Shown: piece after piece, positions 1-6,264 of the stretch | Layout of the letters: every line of letters starts with the position of its first letter | Numbering within the stretch: the first letter of the stretch is position 1 | NCBI GenBank assembly: GCA_017543025.1 | Contig: JAFYGX010000258.1 | Location: 1 to 9,750 of the forward strand | Direction: 5' to 3' | Length of the DNA: 9,750 bases | From: Solobacterium sp. | GTDB taxonomy: Bacteria; Bacillota_I; Bacilli_A; Erysipelotrichales; Erysipelotrichaceae | Translations under genes and position numbers: made by a program | Notes under the pieces: model-generated | Databases searched by the model: none | What the model saw: the letters and a program-made list of their open reading frames with translations, nothing else | Told to the model about the DNA's origin: nothing

Positions 1-54
1 AAGCTGCAATTCAGTGTCGATAACCGTCACACCAATTTGAAATACCGTACGCTT
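1..54. other. Stretch downstream of the GH1 stop; nothing assignable
   Basis: The 54 bases after the GH1 stop codon hold no ribosome binding site, no ATG on the minus strand, and no stable hairpin with a T-tract that would mark a terminator. The minus-strand frame of the GH1 gene stays open after its TAA to the window edge (18 codons), which is too short to interpret. Whether the operon continues cannot be told from here. Confidence 0.5.
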
Positions 55-1338
55 TTACCCCGCATAGTTTCCCAGGAACTTCAGGCTTTCTTTCGGTGTT
101 CGTTTCTGCGTTGTCCGATCAACCGCAATGAGACCGAACATCATACTGAAGCCCTTCTGCCATTCAAAGTTATCCATCAGGCTCCAGTGGAAATATCCTT
201 TCACCGGAATACCATCATCAATACAATTCTTCACACCTTCTAATGCCTGTGTGATAAATGCAATCCTGCGGCTGTCATCCGCAGTTGCGATTCCGTTTTC
301 CGTCACGATGAGATCACCTCTGAAATCTTCATGAACTTTACGAATCACATGTTCCAGTGCCTCCGGATAGAATTCGTAATCCATCTGAGTCAGCTCGGCG
401 CCTTCCGGAGCAGGAAGCTGTCCCTGCGGACCGTACAGCGTGCGTGTGTAGTTCTGCACGCCGAGGAAATCATCCTCTGCAATATAAGGCAGGTAATGTG
501 TGAACTCTTCTTCCCATGCAGCTTCGGCAAATGATTCTCCGCCTTCCTGCGCCTGCAGGTCATGCATGGATAATGTCACACCAACCTTCATATCAGGGAA
601 CTGTTCTTTGATAGCCTCCCTCGCAGCCTGGTGTGCCTTCATGACAAGAATATCTCCTTCGGGCGTTCTGGAGCTGACAAAAATCTGCGGCTGCGGAGTC
701 CCAAATACACCGGCATTTTCCATTGAAGCATATTTCATGTTCTCCATCATCTTTTCAAAGTTCATTCCGACCTGAACTGTGCCTTCCGCACTTTTTGCGT
801 TTTTCTGGGCCTGCTGCGCCATAAGCTGGAATCGCTTCGTAATCGCCGCCAGCTGAAGCCCCATATTTGCTTCATTGATCGTACAGATATAGTTCAGTTC
901 GCTTCCGAGCTTCTTTGTGACATAGGAAGCATAACGGCGGAAATATTCGACCGTTGTTTCCGCTTCCCAGCCGCCTTTTCTGATCAGCCACACCGGACTT
1001 GTAAAATGCATCAGTGTAACGATCGGTTCAATATGGTTTTCTCTGCAGCAGGCAATCACCTTTCGGTAATGCTCAATTTCATTATCATCAAACGCACCTT
1101 CTTCCGGTTCGATTCGTGCCCATTCAACAGAGAACCGATAGGCGTTAAGACCTGCTTCCGCCATCATCCGGATATCTTCTTCGTAGCGGCGATAATGATC
1201 ACACGCTTCACCGCTTGGCTCAGAGAAACTGGTATGCGGCAGTAATTCTTGTGCCCAGTAATCACTGTGAATATTATTTCCTTCAACCTGATGCGCGGCA
1301 GTCGATGCGCCGATCAGGAACCCCTTCGGGAACTTCAT
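55..1338 (-). CDS. GH1 beta-glycosidase
   Basis: A 427-residue retaining glycosidase of family GH1, a TIM barrel acting on beta-glucosides, beta-galactosides or similar. The N-terminal FPKGFLIGASTAAHQVEG is classic, giving the binding Q17. H111 lies in LMHFTSP. The acid/base is E156 in TINEAN (usually NEP) and the nucleophile is E347 in VTENG. Further binding residues are Y297 (QNYTR), W385 (FHWS) and E392/W393 (DNFEW). The tail VDRTTQKRTPKES is of the plain glycosidase type; I do not see the S..K.Y phosphate-binding motif of 6-phospho-beta-glycosidases, so the substrate is probably not phosphorylated, in keeping with import by a symporter rather than a PTS. Between the acid/base and the KAHQAARE helix, residues about 160-228 form a Met- and Gln-rich stretch that does not resemble the usual GH1 segment there. 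There is no signal peptide. It is the last complete gene of the run, coupled to the GH43-like gene by an ATGA overlap. Confidence 0.94.
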   Translation of the reverse strand: MKFPKGFLIGASTAAHQVEGNNIHSDYWAQELLPHTSFSEPSGEACDHYRRYEEDIRMMAEAGLNAYRFSVEWARIEPEEGAFDDNEIEHYRKVIACCRENHIEPIVTLMHFTSPVWLIRKGGWEAETTVEYFRRYASYVTKKLGSELNYICTINEANMGLQLAAITKRFQLMAQQAQKNAKSAEGTVQVGMNFEKMMENMKYASMENAGVFGTPQPQIFVSSRTPEGDILVMKAHQAAREAIKEQFPDMKVGVTLSMHDLQAQEGGESFAEAAWEEEFTHYLPYIAEDDFLGVQNYTRTLYGPQGQLPAPEGAELTQMDYEFYPEALEHVIRKVHEDFRGDLIVTENGIATADDSRRIAFITQALEGVKNCIDDGIPVKGYFHWSLMDNFEWQKGFSMMFGLIAVDRTTQKRTPKESLKFLGNYAG

Positions 1339-3146
1339 AATTCTTTATCCTCCACTTTCCGGCAAATGCCTTCTGTTATTCCGTTTTCATTAAATGCGTC
1401 AACTCTGGCAGCATAACTTCTTCCATCAATCAGCGCGCCGATCCGATATTCGCCCGGTTTATATACAAGCATATTGTGATACAGCTTTTCCTCTGCTGAG
1501 CCAAACAGAATATTGTATCCGATGGTGTTTTTCTGTTCCGAAATCTTCACCACCATATCCAGTCCGCTGATTCGCCCGGCCTCATATTGAGGAACTGCCG
1601 GTTTTTCTCCGTTTCCAAGTCCGAATACCCGCAGTCCGGAAACACACGGATTCTGTCCATACGGTACAGAAATACTGCTGAGACGAAGGTATCGAAGATT
1701 TATCCCTTCTTCCCGAACAATCAGATCATGTGACAGGTCTGTTCCCGCCCCGGTTTTGTCTTCGATAAGAAACCAGTTTTCACCGTCTGAAGATCCTTCC
1801 AGCTTCCATTCTGTAGTCAGTTCCCGTTCTTCAATATAGCGCGCCTGAGATCCCGGACGTATTTCCCCGGGGCACGGAATATTGATCTGATCATCCGCAA
1901 AATTCACCTGAATCGCATGAACCCGGAATTCATTTTCCAGATCCAGCATCAGCCACTCTTTTTCGCTGCCTTCTGCTTTCCACCAGGTCTGTACATTTTC
2001 ATCCACAGCACATGCCGGCTCATGACCTTCCGCATAAGAAGAAGCATTTACTGTTTTTCCGGCGCTAAGCAGCATCCACTCCGGATTACGGAACGGGTCC
2101 TGCAGCAATTCCGAACAGCTCATCGGCCAGTCGCCATACCGCTGATTGCAGAAAAGTTCTCCGTCTTCATCAAATCCGGCAGGCCAGATACCGACTCTTC
2201 GTTCAAAGTCGTGGTTCTTTGAAATCCGCATGGTTGATACATGCCACCAGTTTCCATGTTCGTCCTGCATCGTTGAACCATGCCCGGCTCCCGGAAGAAA
2301 TCCTCCTGGTTTATAGGAGTATGGATTATTCTCCGCAAGTTCAAATGGTCCTAACGGTGTATCCCCGACGTACACGCCATCGGAATAGGTGTTGTACTGC
2401 GTTCCCGGCGCGGCATACTGCAGATAGTATTTTCCGTTGTGCTTTGTCATCCAGGCCCCTTCGATATAAGGACGGTTCGTGAACATACCGCGGATCAGCG
2501 GCTTTACCTCAGCAGGAAGCTGTTCTTCCGGAACAGGTCCTCTGCTCACAAACGCCTTGTACTTTGCCTCAACTTCTGCTTCGTCTGCCGGCAGTGTGCT
2601 GTTGTTTTCACCAATCCGCTCATATCCGATGTGATAGGGATCTCCGGTGATCAGTTCCATCCGTTCTCCGATTGGTTTCAGCGTTTTCGGATCCAGTTCA
2701 ACTCCATAGATCGGGGTCGCATTGGAACAGCCCCAATAGAAATAGACTCTTCCATCCTCATCCGCAAAGATATTTGGATCCCAAAATGGAAACGTTCCTT
2801 CAATGCGTTCATACGGACCATTCAGAATATCCTTTGTGAGATAGTAATCACATGCCTTTTCACGGTTTGATGCACAGAAACAGACATATTCCCCTATTAC
2901 CCGGACATCCGGCGCATAGTCGTATAAAGGCAATTCATCCGGCAGTCGGTGATTCTCCCAGTTCACCAGATCATCTGAGACCCATACGCCGAGTGTCATT
3001 GACGCAAAGATCCAGTATCTTCCCTGAAAGCAGATCATTGAGGGGTCTGCTGCTTCCCGGCAGATCTGAAGTGCCCCGCCCTTTCGAGGGTCGGCGTTGA
3101 ACTGATAGCGATAGTTAATGTTGATCGGATTACAGAAGTATTTCAT
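1335..3146 (-). CDS. GH43-like glycosidase with C-terminal discoidin (F5/8 type C) and FN3-like modules
   Basis: A 603-residue, five-bladed beta-propeller glycosidase resembling family GH43, whose members commonly remove arabinose, xylose or galactose from plant polymers. The three expected acids are visible: D34 in ADPSMI as base, D123 in FWDPNIFAD as pKa modulator, and E229 in YIEGAW as acid. The propeller spans about 25-345. A discoidin-like sugar-binding domain follows (about 360-510; TVNASSY, AVDENVQTWW, WLMLDL, WKLEGSSDGENW), then an FN3-like domain (about 520-595, ending in RVDAFNENGITEG). The discoidin domain has a longer internal loop around 415-440. The N-terminus (MKYFCNPINI) is not a signal peptide, so the binding modules appear to work inside the cell, which is unusual. 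It overlaps the rhamnosidase gene by 17 nt and the GH1 gene by 4 nt. The catalytic fold is well supported; subfamily and substrate are not, and a neighbouring five-bladed-propeller family is possible. Confidence 0.88.
   Translation of the reverse strand: MKYFCNPININYRYQFNADPRKGGALQICREAADPSMICFQGRYWIFASMTLGVWVSDDLVNWENHRLPDELPLYDYAPDVRVIGEYVCFCASNREKACDYYLTKDILNGPYERIEGTFPFWDPNIFADEDGRVYFYWGCSNATPIYGVELDPKTLKPIGERMELITGDPYHIGYERIGENNSTLPADEAEVEAKYKAFVSRGPVPEEQLPAEVKPLIRGMFTNRPYIEGAWMTKHNGKYYLQYAAPGTQYNTYSDGVYVGDTPLGPFELAENNPYSYKPGGFLPGAGHGSTMQDEHGNWWHVSTMRISKNHDFERRVGIWPAGFDEDGELFCNQRYGDWPMSCSELLQDPFRNPEWMLLSAGKTVNASSYAEGHEPACAVDENVQTWWKAEGSEKEWLMLDLENEFRVHAIQVNFADDQINIPCPGEIRPGSQARYIEERELTTEWKLEGSSDGENWFLIEDKTGAGTDLSHDLIVREEGINLRYLRLSSISVPYGQNPCVSGLRVFGLGNGEKPAVPQYEAGRISGLDMVVKISEQKNTIGYNILFGSAEEKLYHNMLVYKPGEYRIGALIDGRSYAARVDAFNENGITEGICRKVEDKEL
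1349..1353 (-). promoter_or_regulatory. Ribosome binding site for the GH1 gene
   Basis: GGAGG lies 10 nt before the ATG at 1338, inside the last codons of the GH43-like gene. Stop and start overlap as ATGA, which points to coupled translation. Confidence 0.75.
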
Positions 3147-5391
3147 AGTGATGAGCTCCTTCCTTCACCTGTTCGTTTCTGCCGTCCGGCAGTTCAATTT
3201 CCGCAGTAACCGGAACATTGATATCAAACGTCAGTATTTTATTTTCGTAAATCCATCGGCTTTCAATTTTCCCGTATGGAGAATCCCATCTTCCTTCCGC
3301 AAACTCAAGAAGTTTTGATGGATGCGGCTTGATTGTCAGCTTTCCCGCTTTCATGTTGATGCCGCAGACACCATTGAACAGCCATCCGGTAACCGCCCCA
3401 TAAGAATAATGATTCAGAGAGTCATGCACGGTTCCGTCCTCCCGGATACCGTCCCAGGTTTCCCAGATCGTGGTCGCACCTTTTTTGACCGCATAGAGCC
3501 AGCCCGGACATTCATCCTGCAGCAGCAGATGGTATGCAGTATCGGTATATCCGTTATCCGCAAGCACCCGGCAAAGATCCGGCGTGGAAAGAAAACCAGT
3601 GTTGAGATGATACCCGTTTTTGATAACCAGCTCATTGAGTGCAGCTGCTGCGTTCTTTTTCTCATCACCATCCAGCAGCCCAAATGCAATCGGACGGACA
3701 TATTCGCACTGTCGGTCAGAATTGATCCGGCCGTTTTTTGTACAGGTATACCGGTATGCTTTTCTGGCATTCTCCGCAATCTGTTCAAAGCGTTTCTGAT
3801 CTTCCTCTTCCCCGAGGATTCCGGCAATTTCAGACATTAAAGATGCAGACCGGTAATAGTATGCAGTTGCCACTTCCGGCGCACCGTGCATCATTGTCTT
3901 CTTCATGGTTTCCGTGTTGTCCACATCCGGCTGACACCATTCCCCGAAATGAAAGCCTTCATCAATCAAATATTTTTTGTAGGGATTCATCAGATTGCCA
4001 AGTCTTGTCTTCCTTGCACGGTTCTCGCAGAATCCGATCCAGCGCTTCATCATGTCATAGTTTTCACGCAGGATTTCCTCGTTCCCATATGCCTCATAAA
4101 GCGCCCATGGAACAAGAATGCACGCATCTCCCCATCCTGCAGATCCCTGCAGCATATTGGAGATCATGCTTCCGCTGTTATTGACCGGCGCAATATTCTG
4201 CACCAATCCGTCATCCTTCTGGGCCAGACGGCATTCTCCAAGCCATTTTCTGAGAATCGGATAACAATCTGCCAGAATAACCGCAGTCGGTGCGAACACG
4301 CCTGCATCCCCTGTCCATCCGGCACGTTCCCGCGTTGGACAGTCGGTGGGAATATCAACGAAATTGGAGCGCATTGACCAAAGGCTGTTGCGGAACAACT
4401 GGTTTACTTCCTTATTGCCGCAGCGAAACCACCCGGTCTGAGGCATCTTTGAATAAACAGCGATTGCAGTAAAGTGTGCATTCGCAAGATCGATATCTGT
4501 TTCCACTTTTGCATAGCGGAAGCCGAAGATACAGAAGGATGGATGATACACATTCTCGCCATCCTTACAGATGTATTCGATCTTCTGGGGAATTCCGCCA
4601 TTTTTATTTCTGTCACCGGGGTCAAAGTTTCGCTGTGTGAAGTTTCCGTTTTCATCCAGCGTTTCTCCATGCCATATGGTAAGTTTCTGCCCGGCTTTCG
4701 CAATCACGCGAAGTTCCGTGTAACCGGCCAGATTCTGCCCGAAATCAATCACCGTCTCTCCATTCGGAACCGGAATCAGACGTCCTTCAAACCGCTCCTG
4801 CTCCAGTACAGGTACGCCGTCATCTCCGACAAGGTTCTCATAGCTGAAGTTTCCCGCTGTCACACCATGCCATTGCGTGATGCTTTCCATGCGGGCATCA
4901 TATGTCTCGCCCTGCTGCAGATCATTCTCCCGTACCGGTCCGTCGGAAGAAGCTTCCCACTGTTCATCACTCCAGACAACCGGCGTCCCGTTCAGCTCAA
5001 TCTGACATAACAGTGCAAGATCCCTGCCGTAGTAATTCTGCAGTCCGTCAATCCCAACACTTCCCCGGTACCATCCGTCGCCGATCGTAATACACAGTTC
5101 ATTTTCACCTTCGATCAGTTTGTCCGTGATGTCATAAGACTGAACAAACAGACGCTTATGATAATCCCCTGTTCCGGGTGCCAGCACAAAGTCATTGATC
5201 CGCTGACCATTCAGAAAAGCAGTATAGATTCCATGCGTCGTGATATACAGAATTGTTTCTTCTTTGTTTGAGGCGGAAAACGATCTTCGAAATACGGATG
5301 CCGGCTGTTTCCCGTTTTCATCGGAAACCGGTTTTGCCAGGATCCATTTTGCCAGCCACTTATCTGGCAGGCGCTCAGGATTGCATTTCAT
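3130..5391 (-). CDS. GH78 alpha-L-rhamnosidase
   Basis: A 753-residue inverting glycosidase that removes terminal alpha-L-rhamnose from glycosides or oligosaccharides. Domains: an N-terminal beta-sandwich (about 15-200, with GDGWYRG at 104-110), a second beta-sandwich holding IDFGQNLAGY (215-224) and FGFRYAKV (289-296), the (alpha/alpha)6 catalytic barrel (about 320-678), and a short C-terminal beta domain (about 680-753). The catalytic string DCPTRERAGWTGD supplies D350, E355 and D362, matching the D...RE...W..D acid cluster described for Bacillus RhaB. IWETWDG supplies E644, matching the base. SLNHYSYGAV (658-667) is a further family hallmark. It is shorter than many bacterial GH78 proteins, with no extra carbohydrate-binding module and no signal peptide, so it is probably cytosolic and suited to imported short substrates. 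It abuts the isomerase-like gene and overlaps the GH43 gene by 17 nt. Family and activity are well supported; the linkage and aglycone preferred are not known. Confidence 0.95.
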   Translation of the reverse strand: MKCNPERLPDKWLAKWILAKPVSDENGKQPASVFRRSFSASNKEETILYITTHGIYTAFLNGQRINDFVLAPGTGDYHKRLFVQSYDITDKLIEGENELCITIGDGWYRGSVGIDGLQNYYGRDLALLCQIELNGTPVVWSDEQWEASSDGPVRENDLQQGETYDARMESITQWHGVTAGNFSYENLVGDDGVPVLEQERFEGRLIPVPNGETVIDFGQNLAGYTELRVIAKAGQKLTIWHGETLDENGNFTQRNFDPGDRNKNGGIPQKIEYICKDGENVYHPSFCIFGFRYAKVETDIDLANAHFTAIAVYSKMPQTGWFRCGNKEVNQLFRNSLWSMRSNFVDIPTDCPTRERAGWTGDAGVFAPTAVILADCYPILRKWLGECRLAQKDDGLVQNIAPVNNSGSMISNMLQGSAGWGDACILVPWALYEAYGNEEILRENYDMMKRWIGFCENRARKTRLGNLMNPYKKYLIDEGFHFGEWCQPDVDNTETMKKTMMHGAPEVATAYYYRSASLMSEIAGILGEEEDQKRFEQIAENARKAYRYTCTKNGRINSDRQCEYVRPIAFGLLDGDEKKNAAAALNELVIKNGYHLNTGFLSTPDLCRVLADNGYTDTAYHLLLQDECPGWLYAVKKGATTIWETWDGIREDGTVHDSLNHYSYGAVTGWLFNGVCGINMKAGKLTIKPHPSKLLEFAEGRWDSPYGKIESRWIYENKILTFDINVPVTAEIELPDGRNEQVKEGAHHYEILL
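3156..3165 (-). promoter_or_regulatory. Ribosome binding site for the GH43-like gene
   Basis: AAGGAAGGAG lies 9 nt before the ATG at 3146, within the last codons of the rhamnosidase gene. It supports the chosen start and the 17-nt overlap of the two genes. Confidence 0.8.
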
Positions 5392-6246
5392 TTAAAACCT
5401 CCTGTTCAGCCATTCGGCGCTGACTTCAATACTTTTCAGAGGATCATTGTCGATCCAGTTTTTGTGGCTTTCCAGTACAACAGCACTTATGCCGTTGTTG
5501 ACGGCAGTTTCTTTCAGTCCGTCCAGATCCATATTTCCGGTTCCAAGCTCCATACTGTCTGCCTTCAGAATCGGTGTGATGGAAGTACCTTTTGTTCTGC
5601 TTCCGCGATCATTGATATGCCACAGCTTCATACGCGTTCCGAGTTTTTCCATCCATTTTTTCGCATCTGCTCCGCCATCTGTAAACCAATAGCTGTCAAA
5701 TTCAAAGTTCACTGCTTCCGGGTCTGTTTCCTCCAGCAATAATTCATATGCCCGCTTTCCGGATTCAACTTTCAGCAGTTCCACATTGTGATTGTGATAA
5801 AGCAGATTCAAGCCATTTTCCTTCAGAATTGTCCCAACGTGATTCAGACGCACCGCAAGATCTTTTACTGCTGCTTCACTTGAATAATCAGACCGATACA
5901 TGCCTGTGATTACAACGGTATCCGTTTGAAAACTCTGTGCTTCTCTGATGAGTGCATCTGTATCGTTTTCCAACGAACCAAGATCTGTATGCAGACTGAT
6001 TACAGAAAGTCCGCTTTTCTCCAGCAAGTCGTGCCAGTCCAGCTTTCCGCCGTTCCCGGTCGGCATGCCGGCAGCCCTCGTAAGTGCCCGTACCAGGAAT
6101 GAGCTCGGATGAATCATAAAGCGATTCAGCTCAATTCCATCGTATCCGGCAGCTTTGATCCGCAGAAGCGCATCCAATGCCTGTTCTCTGTTCCTGGTTT
6201 TCGTTCCAAGCATGATCTGCTGTACACCTTTTTTCATATGATTCAT
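5392..6246 (-). CDS. Sugar phosphate isomerase/epimerase-like TIM-barrel protein
   Basis: A 284-residue protein of the xylose-isomerase-like / AP-endonuclease-2 TIM-barrel superfamily (COG1082 type), which usually holds a divalent metal and isomerises or epimerises sugars, or eliminates from keto-sugars. Features seen: an early GYDGIEL strand typical of the fold (34-40), an HNHNVE motif (151-156), FEFDSYW with D184, LWHIND with H210, and VVLES with E259. By analogy with IolE-type enzymes, E156, D184, H210 and E259 form the likely metal site. There is no signal peptide. It lies between the GH2 and GH78 genes, and its last Arg codons (AGG AGG) double as the ribosome binding site of the next gene, so it is surely co-expressed. 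Relatives include inosose and hydroxypyruvate isomerase-like proteins and subunits of C-glycoside deglycosidases. The substrate cannot be assigned from the sequence; a released sugar or a 3-keto-glycoside is inferred from context. Confidence 0.88.
   Translation of the reverse strand: MNHMKKGVQQIMLGTKTRNREQALDALLRIKAAGYDGIELNRFMIHPSSFLVRALTRAAGMPTGNGGKLDWHDLLEKSGLSVISLHTDLGSLENDTDALIREAQSFQTDTVVITGMYRSDYSSEAAVKDLAVRLNHVGTILKENGLNLLYHNHNVELLKVESGKRAYELLLEETDPEAVNFEFDSYWFTDGGADAKKWMEKLGTRMKLWHINDRGSRTKGTSITPILKADSMELGTGNMDLDGLKETAVNNGISAVVLESHKNWIDNDPLKSIEVSAEWLNRRF
5398..5403 (-). promoter_or_regulatory. Ribosome binding site for the rhamnosidase gene, embedded in upstream coding sequence
   Basis: A perfect AGGAGG lies 6 nt before the ATG at 5391. 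It is formed by two consecutive AGG arginine codons at the end of the isomerase-like gene, whose TAA stop directly abuts the ATG. This arrangement supports translational coupling and fixes the start. Confidence 0.9.
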
Positions 6247-6251
6247 CCGAT

Positions 6252-6260
6252 TCCTTTCCT
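6252..6260 (-). promoter_or_regulatory. Ribosome binding site for the isomerase-like gene
   Basis: AGGAAAGGA lies 5 nt upstream of the ATG at 6246 (10 nt if the first AGGA pairs). A second in-frame ATG three codons later would be 14 nt away. The spacing therefore favours the first ATG. The site lies in the 18-nt gap after the GH2 stop, the longest gap in the operon. Confidence 0.7.
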
Positions 6261-6264
6261 GTTG

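Noticed and set aside
1..54. A terminator or new gene after the GH1 gene
   Set aside because: Only a weak 4-bp GTGT/ACAC pairing without a T-tract is present, and there is no ATG or ribosome binding site; too little sequence to call anything.
3322..3840. A 172-codon plus-strand open frame, and neighbouring ones up to about 5010, opposite the rhamnosidase gene
   Set aside because: The translations are rich in Arg, Ser, His, Pro and Cys with no motif and overlap each other in different frames. The minus strand carries an intact GH78 protein.
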